A stretch of 64,000 bases of DNA from Pachypanchax playfairii (GCA_006937955.1 SSNP01000145.1:732319-796318), one strand, 5' to 3'. Positions 42,441 to 57,154 are shown, counted from the stretch's first letter. A program made the numbers and translations. Notes: generated by a model not told the origin, from the sequence alone.

Positions 42441-44166
42441 CAACCTTTATTATCTTGTTCTTTTCTGCTTTAAATTAACTTCACCTTTTTGTAACTTCTG
42501 TTATAAATGAAAACATCCTGAACAGGAGTGATAATAAAGACTGACTTAATTTAAATTGATACACAGTAACATAAAAAACACAGTAAAACATAACAGGTAA
42601 TGTCTTTTAACGTGTGTAAAACACTGTTCCAGCTCAGCTTGGTATGGTAGGACACGGTATCTTTACACAAGATGCTTTCAGTTGCTCGCTTATTCTTAAA
42701 AACAAAACATCACACTTTTATTGCATTAGACAGACGAAAAAATACAAACAAGATCAATGCTAAAAAAAAAAAAAAAAAAAAAAATGTAAGAGACGTATGC
42801 AATAGTGCTGATTTTTGAACTTTTTAGCCATCACATTATCCAGACAGTCAAACATCTGTAACATCCACACGCTGCCAAAAACAAGCTGTCACACTGACAT
42901 TTATTCACTTCCCTGACTGGAACCGATAGGTGTTCGAAAGCAAGCGTACAAACACGCACGCACATGTATGAAACATACAAGTGCTCCTCATGAATCTCTG
43001 AAGGACGAGAAAAAAAAAAAACATTCAACGGAGTAATAACACACACACACACCTGATATTATCATCTTCATCACATCAGCCCCCGTTCAGCCAATGACTG
43101 TCACTCGTTTTCATGCACACACAGGCAGGCAGGAGGCGCCTTGTACAGCGAGTAAATAAGTGAGTCATAGTTACATCATGACAATATATAACCAACTTTT
43201 ATGAGTAAGAAAAAAAAATATATATATAAAAAAAAAGAGAGGTCAGTGTTTGAGAAGGGGGAAAAAAAAACCGGTACTTTCACATAAGTTTCACGCATTT
43301 TCTTTTTAAAACAAACGAAAATGATATCCAACGTACACCGATGGGCGGGGAAAGGGCGATTTAAGTTTAAATCAGAGCAGTGAGTAGCTGATTGAGAGGG
43401 AGCGATGCTGCTGATGTGGCAGGTGTGCGGCTGCCAGTTTCCATCCAAGGCCGCAGCTGCTGCAACATTTCATTGTCCTGGGCGTCTAGTGCAAGTATGA
43501 CTGATGGTTTTTTTGTTTTTTTACATTTTTTACCCTGGATCCCACTTTGATAATGGGATATTTCCACCGGGACAGGCGTGTCAGTACCAACTAAAACTCT
43601 TTTCCACATCTAAAATGTTGCTGAACTTCCTGTTTTCTCAGTAGTTTGACGCCGTCCCAAATTTTGCACATCTTTCCCTCCAGATCTGTCTCACTCTCAC
43701 GTTTTCTAAAACATAACCTGGAATGCACAAATATGCCAGCCAGGGCTACGGCGGCTCAGTCTGCAAGTCTGGATTTGGAGATTTGACCATGTAATACAAA
43801 ACAGAAAATAAAGGAAAAAAGTGGCACACTAAAAACAGCGAGCGCTAACCTTGTGGACGTGTGCGACTCTGGCCGAGCCTGTCTGCAGTGCATGCCTGAG
43901 TGAGTGACTGGGTCTCTGGATGCTGATGGTGGAAGTAAAAAGACAAAGAATTAAGGGCCAAGTCCTAAAAAGTTTAATAGATTTCACCTTTTTCCCCCCA
44001 GATCAAGTTTTACTGTTGTCTTCATTTAAAGTTTAATGTGCATGTATGACATTAACGTGTTCATGTAGTAAGTGTCTCCATGTCGGATGACCAGTGTAGC
44101 TTTATTTCACGTCATCTGTACTTGTAAATAAATGCAGAGCGAATGATGCGCATGTCAGTCGGCTTG
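42441..44166 (-). other. tnrc6b: tnrc6b 3' UTR
   Basis: Non-coding sequence downstream of the tnrc6b stop. Minus-strand AATAAA signals lie at 42717-42722 and 42446-42451 (plus-strand TTTATT). It contains 23 consecutive A on the plus strand (42762-42784), that is a U-run in the transcript. The UTR end is inferred. Confidence 0.5.
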
Positions 44167-47100
44167 TCAGATGGAGTCAGCCCCCCCGCCCAGCAGGTCT
44201 CCTGGCAGAAGTGAGGCGGGGCTTCCCATCTGATGACGATCCTCAAGGGCTGGAGATCCCCACAGGCTGCTGCTGGGGTAACCCGCCCCGCTCATCCCTC
44301 CCCAGAGACCCTGCCTTCCAGCCTCGACGCCCCCGGCCACTCCCGTGCCGTTGGTGCTCCACTGGGTGAAGATGCTGAGGCCGGGCCCCTGGGTGGCCGG
44401 GTGGTCCGATGAGCTGCCCGTGCTATCCAGACCTTGCCACCCTGAGCTGGAAGAAGTGGATCCTCCGACCGTGGGTGCACCTTCCACTACTCCAACGACG
44501 CTGCCTCCCGCTACACTCCTCTCGCAGCTCCCTCCGTTACTGTTCGCCCCCACAGCGGAAGCCGTCGTGGGCCCTAAGCCTGCAGAGCCAGCTGAGGATC
44601 CTTCACTTGCTGCTCCTCCTAAATGTGCAATGTAACGACCCACGTCCTCCTCACTAACAAACTCTGCCAAGATGGTGGTGTTACCCAGAACACACCTGCA
44701 ATCAAAAAAAAACAATCAGTCTAAAATCCTTTTCAGGAGTTAACAGCTGGCTGAAGGTTTGAATCTCCCCCAAACTAAAAACACATCTAAACACATACAG
44801 GTTGTTAAACAGGAACGCATGTTTACAAGAGGACATTTTCTTTTTATGCCAAGCTATTACAAACTGTTGCTAGTTAGCGACGTGTCTGGTGATGGAACTT
44901 ATTGAAGACTTACATGTGGAGGGCGCTCTGGGCCTTGGCCGCCTCTTGCTTTGAGCTATAGCGAATCAGAGCGGTGCCCTGGGTCAGGCCGAGGTGAAAG
45001 GTCAGCAAGGGGCCGTGCTGCATGCAAATGGTCCTCAGAGTTGATCCATCAATCTGCAGAAAAACACCCAAGATTCTTCAAGAACTCGGACCATCTATTT
45101 TTCCCTCTTTACACAGAACCTGCTGTTCAACATTAAAGAAAGCAGCAGCAGTTAAAGCTGGTGTTGAAGTTGTACCTGTGGTGTGAGGTTACTGAGCACC
45201 AACCAGCAGCTTTCCCGAGAGCTACCGTCACTCCAGGTTGAACCTGCAGACAGAAACCAAACATGACTTTCATGTTCCACTTTTGCTCAGATACCGAGGC
45301 TCGTTCCAAAATGAAACCTTAATGGGTTTTCATGTTGGAAATAAACCTGCTGTATTTAACAACCACAGCTGTTCTTTTCCCCCATTTGTTGTCACTTCAA
45401 TCTGCTCCATAATTCAAATATTAAAGGAAAAAGTCAAACCGAGTTACTAAACTAAAACAAGTTTTCAGTCCAGTGCTCAAGCTCCTCCCCTCATCCCAGA
45501 ACTCACACAGCAACGTAGGCCCTGTCCCAATTAGGGATGGATATCGTTAAGGATTTAGCGATACTACTACTCTCAATGATACTCATCATCGATCTGGTAC
45601 TTTATCGGTACCCTTACCGGTACTTTCTTTATGAAAGACTAAAACAAAAGGGGAAAAACAATTAATGAACTTAAAACATAAAATAAACGATTGAAACATC
45701 AAAGCAAAGCATACAAAATGAATAACTTAATAAAAACACTATAAACAACTCAGACTTTTCCTCAAACTCATCAGAACATTACCAGTGTTGCTTGAGCCAC
45801 TTCCCCAGCCCCGGCCAGCCAATCGAGGAGCTCCTCCTGACCAAGGGGAAGGGGATGGCTGCTTTTGACTGGCGAGGCCAGGAGGAGGACGGGATAACTG
45901 GGCCTGGCTGCTGCACCGACTGGATTTCCAGGACTTGTGTCCTATGGGCTCTGGGGTCCAGTTGGTCTTGTAGTCTGTGTACTTTGCTATAGAAAGAAAA
46001 AAATGAAAAACATTTTATATTAGCGATCAGGTTAATTATTGAGCTCTAGATTTAACACAATCTTTCCTCTTAAAATCCCAGATACAAGTGACTTACAACA
46101 AAATATTTCATAACTTAAACAGCTGATTGTTAAAATGACCTTAAGAACACATGATGAAAATCAGAAATCAGCCCATCAAGAAGACAATGTACTGATCTGT
46201 GTAATCACCTGAGTTGTGTGCATTAAGGGGGCTTTCTGAGGCACTGTAGGGCCAGGCACCAGGTGAAGGCAGCAAGGTGTTCAGGGGAGGGGTGGAATCT
46301 GCCAGAATAAGACCCAACTCAAGATTTAAACAGAACTAAATAAAAACTTATAGTTTCTAATTGTAAACAAACTGAATTCATGCAAAACACAAATCTTTCT
46401 ACATGGTAACATGCCTACCAGTATTATCTTGTAACAACTGGTGCTCAGTATCGTTGAGACTGGGGGACACAGCATTTCCCATCATGCTCCCTGGGGTCAT
46501 GTATGGGTCAGACTCAGGATCAACACGATCAATTCCCTTCCATGGCACACCAGGCTGGAACTCTACAGCAGAAACATCTGTTACTACAGCTGATCTTTCT
46601 GTCTGAGGGTTGTAACTAACAACCATCCCTCACCAGGAGGCCAGCTTGGTGTGTTGGTGGGTTTGGCACCCATCTTGTTGCCGGGGGTCCGATGCCAGTT
46701 GTCACTTGACCCGTCTCCAACCATCATGTCGTACTGGGAGTAGGGCGAGCTCCCTGGCATCTTAATGGGGGTTACAGGACCTAAGATGTCAAACAGATGA
46801 TTCATGTTACATCACTCATAACAGATGGCTGACTGATCACATTCACATCTCATCCCATTATAATGATCGACGTCAACAGTGACGCTTCACATGAACACAA
46901 ACAGTTGTCACAAAGTAACACACATCTCACCGTTTTTGTGGTAAGCATTTTCAGGAGCGGAAGTATCAGGAGAGCAGTTTCCCTCCATCATCCATTTAAA
47001 ACGGGACTGCTGAGTCCCCAAGTCCTTCATGCCTCCAGGCCCCCCCACTATAGCACCACTAAGGTCTAAACCTGTGAGGTTCACTCCAGAACCGAACCCT

Positions 47101-50100
47101 GGTCAGAGAGAAATAGCCACAATACAAAAAATAAAGAAACATTCAAACACTTTAGTCCATAATAAATTATGTAAAATGTTATCAGTTAAAAGCCAAACAC
47201 ATTGTGTGCTGATTGTTTTAAATCCCATGAAACCATAAGGAAGTCACCACCTACCAGAGTAAGATCCCTGGGTTTTCTGCTGCAGGTCAGCTACTGATCC
47301 AGCCAGACCTGGGTGGGGCAGCGTTTCAGCCCCAGGCAGTTTGGGGCCCACTCCACCCTGATGGGAGGGGGAGAGCTTGGAGCTACCACCTAATCCTCCA
47401 ACATGCTGGAGCTGCCTCTGCTGCTGGAGGACCGCCATGATCCTGGCCAGCTGAGGCAACGTAACAAAAAGTCAATATCTGGAGCAGAGAAATCTGAAAA
47501 ACTATTAATGTGTTAGTGGTTATTTGTGTGAGTGTTTGTGTACCTGTTGAGGGTCGACCTGTTGTCGCACATTAGGTGGAAACTTCCTCTGGTTTTGCAG
47601 CATTTGCTGTTGCTGTGGAGGCTGCTGCTGCTGTAAAAGGAGCTGACAAGCCTGAGTAAACAGAAGCAGACATAAAAACAGGAGAGACAATTTTACACAT
47701 AACACATTGCATCCAGCCCACAGGTTTGTACAAGTGATTAAAACAGTTTGCATGACCAAAGATAATGTCTTTTGTATCCTTGCAAAAATGTTCAACAGCA
47801 ATTTGATGTGTAAGATCATCCTCAGGTTTAAATCCAAAATTATTTGATTTAAAAAAAAAAAAAAAACCTTTCTACTCCAAACAATCTGTACTTTGTAAAT
47901 AAGTGAAACTAAATCCTCATTTCGGTCCAAATAATTCTTTGAATACAACAAATGCTTTAAATTAAAACTGGTCACACTTCCAAACAGTCTGGTAATATTT
48001 TAGGACTCTGTAGATTTTTATGGACTCGGGACACTGACGTCTGTAGCTTCAGAGATGTAAAATGTTGCTTCTTACCAGCTGAAACTGGATCTGAGGTGGG
48101 TAAAAGCTGAGCATAGCAATTTGCTGGGGGGACAGTTGTGGAGGAAACACACCTCCCCCGACTCCTGTCATCCCTCCCATGCCACCAACACCCCCCACAC
48201 TCCCGCTGGAAGAGGGCATCTGCTTCAGCACAGAGCCTGGCACCTGGAGACACACCAGGGCAGAGAAACAGCCTGTTATCACACAAACCAACACAGTAAT
48301 CAGAAAGAACTACTGAAACTGGGAATCTCCAATATTTGCTGTTTAAAAAGAATTACGGAGAGATGTAACACACACAGTTACTTTCATCCTTTTATACATG
48401 GACTCACCAAAACACCAGCTAATGCATTTCACCATAAATATAATTACACTATCAGATGTGCAATTTACTGTGATAAAACCTTTAAAATTATGTGATTCTG
48501 TACCACAGATTGCAAATAATAATTTTTACCTGCAGGTTTAAAAGCAGTCTGCTCACTCACACTTATAATTAAAACACAGTCAGTTAGTCATGTGTAGATG
48601 GTCACATGATTATCTGGCCAGCAACAAGGTGCTCACAGAGATGCTGCTGCAGAGGTGGCCAACTGCAGGCATCGAGAGCCACTATCCTGCATGTTTTATA
48701 ATTAAATAATAATTGATACTTTATTGATCCTCTTGGAGAAATTATTTTTCTGTGTGTGGCCCATCCATGGAGGTGATGAGTGAACAGAATGTTAAAGGGA
48801 AGGTCACACGACATTAGAAAAATCATATTAAAACCAAATAATCATTTATACATGAATCTGTGGAAGCAACAATGGCAAAAAGTTTCAAATAAAAAGATCA
48901 AATAAAAACAGTTTTAGCTCAATTTTAGCACCCGCGGTATGACATCATCAGCAGGACAATGATGCAGTTTACCACCGAGTTAGCAGGATAGATTTTTTGC
49001 AGAGCGTCACACCAAATTGTTCTCACAGCTTTTGCTACGCAAATTTACCAATCGCTCCCTCATCTCTAAGTTCTGTTATTGGTTTGCATCAGGGCTCCTT
49101 CCTCTCAGACTGACAATGGAATCAACTCCTCCTGCTGCCCCGGGGCTCCTCCATGGTCAGCCCCTTGTCTCTAATCATCCAGCACATCCACAAAGACCTC
49201 TCACTCCCGTCTGGTTCAGACACATATGTGTATTGTGAAAATACATTTTTGCCTCTGCAGTACATCGAGTAGCCCGACATTATCAGCAGCAGTTTGCTAT
49301 ATTTCATCGCATCATTTCTGAACTCAGTTTACTCTTTGAGTTTCATGTTCTGACGAGAAACGCCGCAGGAGTCAGTGTAACGGATCAAAGTCCTTAGAAC
49401 TGTACAAAAATATATATATATAAAATATATTACTGACACCAATGGACATTGAATTGAAATTACTTGTATTCTCAAACTGATGTAAGTAATAAATAGTGAT
49501 AGATTAAAACATGGTGGTCTTCAGCCACAGAGAAATTATCAAAAGATGGTGAAATGAAGCACATTTATGAACCGTTTCCACTCAGACTGAATTAGCTGTC
49601 AGACTCGAAGGCCGTTGACTTGCGTTCATGATAGAAAGTAAATAATAACAAAGCTGCATTTACTTCAGGATTAGTTCTTTTAACATGACTTAACTTTGAT
49701 TGGTGATCGACTCCATGTTTATCTAAACTGCTGATGGCTGTGACACCTCAGACTAGATCTGATGCTTCCTGTAACTATAAAAAGCTCCAGATTATTTTCT
49801 GTCTGTATGAAAGAAGCAGCATGTTTAACTGGTTTGTGGGGATAATTAAATGCTTTTTAATGCTTTAGTTGCTTCCAACAGCTGTCTCCTGACTCTGTTT
49901 CCTTTTTTTTTGCAGACCACTCACACTCATGACTGTCTCCTTTAACTATATGTGGTTGTGTATGAACCTGCACTGCGAGCCACTGGAATGGACCAACAAC
50001 TTAATGTTGTTATGAAAACACCTCCATTCCTGGGGAAAATTTTGTTTTATTGTTCAGTAACTTGAAAAGTAGTTAAAAAAAAAATCAATAATGAAAAATT

Positions 50101-53100
50101 CATTGTGAGAAAATCACCACCAACCCTTAATATGAGAGAAAATGTATTAAATGATCAGAAATAAAAAACGTACTTTTCTGCATAAACAGACTTTTTTTGA
50201 GAAATGTTATTAGCATTACATACTGCTTATAAAAGATAAAAAATGCTGAAAACATACATTTATTTATCCCACAAGAAAACCTATCACAACCTGCACTAAC
50301 CCAAAAAGAATACTGTTTACAATACAGATCAGACAAGCAGACTTGCCTGTACCTGAGGAGACAGGAACTGATGAGGCACTTGTGCTCGCATCCCTGGGGA
50401 CTGATTGAGTGGTGGGACACTTGGTTGATGCCTTGAGTGGGCTGTTCCTCCTGTACTGCCAAAAATACTGTGTCCACCCTGTAATAAGACAGAAAATTAA
50501 ATGTTAAGACAAATTACTTTAAAAGACATAAATATGAAAAACTTGACTAACATGACTTAAGGAGACAAAGGAAGTTATGAACATGTTGTAAATACTAGAA
50601 GAATCTAGTAGAAAAGCAGAAGGACAGGACAGAAACAAGAGGAGTGGTTATCTTACTTGTCTAAAGGGGACAGAGTGGTTGAAGAGGGTATGGGGCTTGT
50701 AGACAGTGGGTGGTGAGTACAGAGAGCAGGGACCCTCCTCCACAAGGCACCCATCCTGATTGATCAAATGCAAGGTCTGTCAGAGTGACAGCCATTGGAA
50801 AACCAAATTAAGTAGTGGTGAAGGGGAAGATGGAGAAACAGGGGCAGACAGAAAAATGAGAAGAAAGAGTAGAATCACAAGAAGAAATAAACAGTGATAA
50901 AGGACAACATATTGTTTACACAAAGACACAAAACATTCTCATAATAAAAGTGAGGTATTACCTTGTCATAGTAAGATCCTGCATCTCCTGGTGGTACCTC
51001 TTTGGACCCAGGAGGACGATAAATCACTCCACCCCCTCTTCCTCCTTTTCTCATGTCACCATTGTAATCATTCATTCCCATCCCTCGTTTTTCTGCCTCC
51101 AGCTTTTTCTCCTGAAGCGAACCTGGACCCAGTTCACTGTTTGGGCCACTAGGATCGTCAATCTGTCCAACAGAAAAGGCCACGATCATCATCACTGTGC
51201 AAAACAGATAATAAAAACCACTAAATTACCCTCAGTCTTACCATTATCCCCATGTTGGAGAACTGTCTGTTGATGGGGCTTATCCATGAATCTCCTCCAG
51301 CAGCCTTCAGAGGACCCTAAGAGACAATACACAAACAGAAAACCCCTTTACACAGCAAGTCTTCATGTTTTTGTGCTTTTCTTTTCAAAGATGAATCTTT
51401 TACGAACACACCTTGGTGCTGGGCTTCTTTACAGATTGATTTTGTCCCCAGCCTCCATTGCTTCCCTGTCCCCAAGATGAGCTGCTTCCCTGTGAGCCGG
51501 TGCTGTTCCACATGCCTCCTCCTTCCTCTTCATCTTCCCAGCTCGAGTGACGTGAAGCTGCTACTGCACTCTCCTTGTCCACCCAGCCATCTTGCATAGA
51601 CTTCGAACCTAGAGGGATATAAAGAGCCACAGATATCTATGTTCGTCAAAATGAAACTACGATATAAAAATCAGTGTCTCTAAATTAAATGTAATAGTCG
51701 TCCCCCTTATTTCAATCCATGTTTAATGTAGTTTTCAAATGTTTTTCGAACCAGATCTGATCGAGTTTGATGGAGGATTTCCCCAGCATGTCGACTTCCC
51801 TCCAGCATCATCGGGCTCTCCCCAGCCAGTGGGAGCATCGCTTGGTTTTCCCCAGGCTGCTGTGCCATTGTCTGCAGTTGGGCTAGCTGGAGAGGTGGCC
51901 CCCCACCCTGATGGATCTAAATACAAACACAGACAAGACAAAAGTGAGAAATCTTGGCTTGATGAGCATATGCTGGTTTAAAATCCAACCAAAAACAGTG
52001 TAACCTCTCAAACCTACAAATTATCAGTAAAAACTTTAACTAAATTCAGTAAATAAAGATTTGTTACCCATAACAGAGGTTTTTGTAGATCCAGGACCAG
52101 TGTTGACATCTCTGTTACTTCCAAGCCCTGCAGCCTGCCTAATGGGTTGCTGCTGCACGGGTGGTCCCTGTTGTTGTTGTTGTTGTTGCTGCTGCTGCTG
52201 CTGGGGCTGACCCTGGCATTGTGGTTGCTGGCCAGCAGATGCACTGTTTTTATCCCACAGGTTCACCGGTTTGTAATTGTAATGGGTTGGGTCTCCCCAT
52301 GCTGATGTTCCATCATCTATATCATTCTTTCTGCTTATAGACTGCGGCGAAGGTTCCTCCCAGCCACTTGGTTCAGAGCCACCTCCACTTCCTCCGGAGG
52401 TACCAGGAATAGGTCCCGAGGTCCAGCCTGAGCTTTGGTTCTGTGTCTGGGCTTGAGAGATGAGCTTCCTACCCCCACCTCCTTGCATAGCCCCTTGGTC
52501 CAATGCTTGTGGCAGCTGTGGATGCTGATTGCGGGGCTGTGATTGTTGCAGTTGCAGTTGTGCCTGTGGGCCTGAGACTGAGCCCGACTGGCTGTTTGGC
52601 ATTTTGTTTCCTCCACCCCAATTTTGATGAGGTTTAGACCCTACATCTCCAATCCCATCGACCCCATCTGCCCCAGTTCCTCGTCCTCCTTTGCTCCCTG
52701 CACCCCAGGTCCTCCGAGATGCACCGTCATCCCAACTTCCCCAACCACTTGCACCTGAATCCCCACCTGAGTGTCCTCCATTCCTTCTGTCATTATCCCA
52801 CCCCCCTCCACCTCTACTTGATTTGGACTCTTGCTCTGACCAATTCTTACCTGAGCCAACCTTCGGTTCTGCTACCCATCCACCACCTTTGCCACTCCCT
52901 CCCATTTCCTTCCAACCCCCTGTCTCTTTCTCTTGCTGACTTTCACCCCACCCTCCACTAACTGAGTTACCTTGCTGTCCAACATCACCCCACCCTCCTC
53001 CTTTTTCTGCCCCTTTGTTGCCTCCCCATTCCTCACTTCCCCAATGCTTTGACTCTTGGTCATCCCTGCCCCCAACCCAGCCTGTAGCATTTGCTTGCTG

Positions 53101-56100
53101 GCTAGGTCCAGGTATTACCCCTGACCCCATAACAGGTGCTGTTGTGCTTACTGGCCCAGACTGAGAGACGCCAAGATTCCTCATGTTGGTGCATGTAGTC
53201 ATAGGTGCTCTCCCAGACAAAGAGGCCCCACTACTGCTGCTGTTACTGCTGCTCTCCCAGCCTTCTCCAGAAGACCCAGTTGAAGGAAGAAGAGAGGGAC
53301 TGACCCCTGGGCCCATAGAATCCGTGCTTCGGGTTCTAGGGCCACTAGAATACTGAGTAGGACCACCATGGGAAGTTGGATGTTTTGATGGGGCTGATGA
53401 AAGTCCACCTTTGTTTTGTCCTGCATAGTCTTCAACATCCCAGGCTGTGTGTTGTCGGATTTGTGTTTGGCCCCAGCCTGAGTTGGACAGGACTCGAGGG
53501 TCTAGATCAGACCGATTAAGCAGACTCTGTAAGGCAGCTTCAGTTGTAGGTGCCTGTCGGCGAGGACGATTACTATTAGGCACACTTCCACTCCTGGAAT
53601 TTCCTCCACTGGATGAAGACCCTCCTTGTTCTTCCTGTCTTCCTAATCCATCACCCCAATCTCCTGTCTCACCTTCTCCTTTCTGATTGTCCCAGGCTCT
53701 GGTTGTAGTGGTGGCTGTTGAAGAAGAGGAGGAAGTAACAGGAGGGTTGCCGGCTATGCTGCCTCCACTGCTGCTGCTATTACTGCTGCAGGGTCCCATT
53801 TCAACACCCCCTGAATTTGCTCCACCAATGCCAGGAGTGTTCCCACCCCAATCACTCCCAGAAACCCCTTTATCCCCTCCAACTCCTGATAACCCCCACA
53901 CTCCCTGAGATGCCCCGGAGGTTTGACCACCATTTCCCCCATTTTCAGCACTACCCCAAGCATTCACCCCACTGGCAGAAGTGGGATATCCCCAACCTGA
54001 AGTCCCTTTATTCCCCTCTGCAGCTCCTAATCCACCATTTCCTCCATCCTCCCATCCGTCAGTTCTTGAGGCACCCGCTTTGGAGTAAGCTGCAGGGAAA
54101 GAAGTCTGGCCTCTCCATGAGGTGGCAAGGCTGGGGTCTCCTGCACTCACTGTGCTTCCTCCCACACCATGGTCCATTCCTTCCCCAATCACTTCCACCC
54201 CAGCAATTTTTGGTCCTGCTGATTCACTGTCCCATTTTCTCCCTCCCACATCTCTGTCTCTGAATTGCATTTGGTGAAGTTGGTGCTGATGGGTGTTTGA
54301 CTGATTCACAGATATAGATGGGTGACCCCCTGGCACCACTGCTGTACTGCCTCCCAGCCCCAAGGAAGCAGAGTTGTTGGCAGGCCCTCCGGCGTTGTGG
54401 TGGTGAAAGGAAGTCAGACCTACTTCCCCTGCAGCACCAGAGCCATCCTGCTGACCAAGGGCAGGCCAGGCTGAAGGGTTGGCATTTGGACTGAAGTTGG
54501 CACCTGGAATCCCGCTGCTACCACCAACAGAGCCACTGGCATCATGGCTCCCTGGCACAGCGGAGGCTTTGGAAATTGAGGAGGACGGTTGTAGCAGAGA
54601 CCCAGCAGCAGCTACTGGTGTACCTCCTCCAAGATGACTCTGGGAGGTAGTTGTCCCCCATGCCATGTTATTGGACGACTGCATACATTCACTGGGCAAA
54701 GAGAAAGAGGAAGTGGGAGAGGACTGGCTGCCAGAGGCACTGATGCTATTCACAGGCATTCCATTGTTGCCACTGTTCCCTCCATCACTGCCAGATATAC
54801 TAGGCCACTCCTCTAGGTCACTGCCATCAACAATGACCTTCTCCCTGCCTTGAGAAGAGGCCTGGCTGCCTGAGCTTGCCCCCCACATGGAATTTGCATA
54901 ATTAGAATTAGTTGTAGAAGCAGCAACTGATGAGGTGTGAGCCAATGAAGAAGCAGCCATGCCAGAATCTGTAAACAAAAATTCCGAAAGAGACAGAGGT
55001 CAAACAATATCTGTGATCTTGATTTAAATGTGAACTTTACAATGTTTGCCACCAGGTCACAAACATGGTATAGGGACAGAGCGACCACATTAAAGTCATT
55101 GCCTGCCATCAAGGGCTTGATTTATGGTTTATGATCTTGGCCAGAGAAAGAGGTGGAAGCAGTTTGGGATTTAGCCACCAATTGCTACACAACTGGGCAA
55201 AAATCTACCATCTATGATAAACAGGAATATAATAATTTACCTGATGCAACAGCCATGTTTGTGTTTGGGCCATCCCCTCCTCCTCCTCCACCCCCTCCTA
55301 ACAGCATGGAGGACAGTGGTGGCTGACCCCTCTTCAGTAGCACTTTATGGTCCTGCTGGCAGCGAAATCGTGGCGGCACCTCTCTTGGCATATAGCGTGA
55401 CGCCTGCTGAGGCGCCTGAATTCCACCTCCGCTACTTGTACTGGTGTTTCCAGCAGCACCAGGGCCGCCAGCGGTAGAAGAACTCGTGGTGGAGGTGGAC
55501 TGTCCGTTGGCCACTGCCAGGCGCTTAGCATTGTTGCCGCCCTGTGATGGGGAGGCAGCACTGCCACGGCCTGAGGTCGCTGGGGATGGAGAAGCAGTAG
55601 GGGTGGATCCAGGGCTGGGGGAGGCAGAGCTGCTCTGGGTGGCAGGAGAGTGGGCAGAAGCCGGCTTTGTTAAGTCTGGCACTGGAAGAAGGGAAATGCA
55701 GGGAGAGACATTGTTGAAAAGATGAAGGTAAAAAAAAAAAAATTCCATTTAAGAATATCCTAGGACACCAATTATAACAAATCCATCCTGAAAATAACAT
55801 GCATCCTGGGTCATCATTGTATAAATGGACAGCACTACATATAGTTGTGAACACACTCTGTATGTAAATCTGACTGCTCATACCACATTTACAGGTCGAT
55901 ACTGGTCAGAGAATTACTGGAATGTTTCATAGACTTAACTTAATGATTTCCTTTACACTATAATGTTTAACTTGTTTTAGTGACTGACTGCATTTGCTGT
56001 GGATACCGTACTGGAAAATGCTTTGTATCAGGTTTCCAACATTGTGCAACTTGTGCACAGTGCTAGTGTATATCCATCATTCTGCTAGTGAGCCATCTGA

Positions 56101-57154
56101 GGTCTAAGGTTAACAGAGTTGGATTCTTTAAAATCAAATTATTTTCCACAATTTTACTTCTCTCACACCAAGTCTATACATATTTAAGCTTACCAAAATA
56201 TTTGATGACACTGTGACCTGAGTAAACCTGAAATACATTCATTAATCTTTACAGAAACATCAGCTGATTTGCTCATGTCCCATTTGCAGATCAGCTGACA
56301 GCTGATTGTAGGATGTGGTTGCGTGATCATTTGCAAGTAGATCAAACTACTGCGATTTGATCATTCAGGAGGCATTTTACTGTCAGGTGTGAACACTCAT
56401 ACCAATCACAGCATCGACAAAGCTGTATGACTTCATACACGTTTCTTTCATTCCTTTAATACTATAAGATAAACTTTAGAAAATGCTAAAACTGAGAACA
56501 TCTGCGTGATTAAGATGTTAACATGATGTGATTTTTAACCATAAAACATTTGAATGACCCTAAATTATATCAAAAGAAACAATAGGTTAATACACAAAGC
56601 AAACAGCTAAAAACATACATTTTTGCTTACCTTTGTTTTTTTGCTCTGCAACCTGAATGAAAATAAAATAAAGCAATTTTAAAGCAACAGTCTGACAATA
56701 ATTGAAATAAACAAAAAAAAATTACAAAACAACTTCAGCACTACAACATAACTTATGGCAAGAGATAAGTTTGGTTAAATATGTACTTAATATTGATTTA
56801 TACAAAAGGAAAACAAAAGAACATGGCAGTTAAATTTCCAATGAAGGTGTCACTTAAAGACAAATTTTTAATTAATGCACATGAAATTAAAACATTATGA
56901 TGTTTGAACATGTTCTTCCAGAAAGAGAAATTCATGAAATTACACCTAGAATCAAGAATCTTGCTTACCAAAGCAAAATATTGACTAATAATAAGTCAAG
57001 AAACTGAGAAACACGCTGTCTCTATAAACAAAATGAATTAAATCTGGATACATGTTAAGTGAAAGAGTAAAAAAACAAAATGAGATGAGAAGCTTACCTT
57101 CTGAGAGGCTTCCCTTTTCCTTTTGTCGTCCTTTTTCCTTTTCTTGTCTTCCAT
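44167..57154 (-). CDS. tnrc6b: Trinucleotide repeat-containing gene 6B protein (GW182/TNRC6 family), complete
   Basis: Exons (5' to 3'): 57098-57154 (exon itself starts 57187), 56631-56652, 55241-55681, 52068-54968, 51752-51916, 51412-51608, 51242-51316, 50962-51162, 50657-50776, 50353-50478, 48076-48243, 47544-47651, 47255-47450, 46931-47098, 46634-46780, 46419-46562, 46209-46298, 45783-45986, 45176-45243, 44914-45053, 44167-44695. Total 6267 nt, 2088 residues (human about 1830). GW182 proteins link Argonaute to deadenylases in miRNA silencing. Visible features: a basic start ([15 protein letters not shown]), [20 protein letters not shown], dozens of GW/WG Argonaute-binding repeats in the 2.9-kb exon, [13 protein letters not shown], a polyglutamine run at 52163-52203, a Gln-rich region, PAM2 ([11 protein letters not shown]), an RRM ([11 protein letters not shown] ... 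GTALIRYSS) and the end [14 protein letters not shown]. Synteny and N-terminus fit 6B. Confidence 0.96.
48690..48750. repeat. Short teleost repeat tail in tnrc6b intron
   Basis: TGATACTTTATTGATCCTCTTGG(A)GAAATT is the common fish repeat tail motif 'tactttattgatccc ... ggaaatt', here inside an 2.1-kb tnrc6b intron. A related tail (TTAATCCCTGAAGGGAAATT) occurs at 59577-59596. Confidence 0.55.

Noticed and set aside
44292..44657. Overlapping ORFs opposite the last tnrc6b exon
   Set aside because: Shadow frames of the Gly/Ser-rich C-terminus.
48795..48830. Possible TTAA-AGGG element end (GTTAAAGGGAAGGTCACACG) in a tnrc6b intron
   Set aside because: No matching inverted end with TTAA was found nearby, so a fourth TTAA element is not supported.
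52691..54263. Several plus- and minus-strand ORFs of 70-148 codons over the tnrc6b GW exon
   Set aside because: Shadows of a long GC-biased repetitive coding exon; none has splice or protein support.
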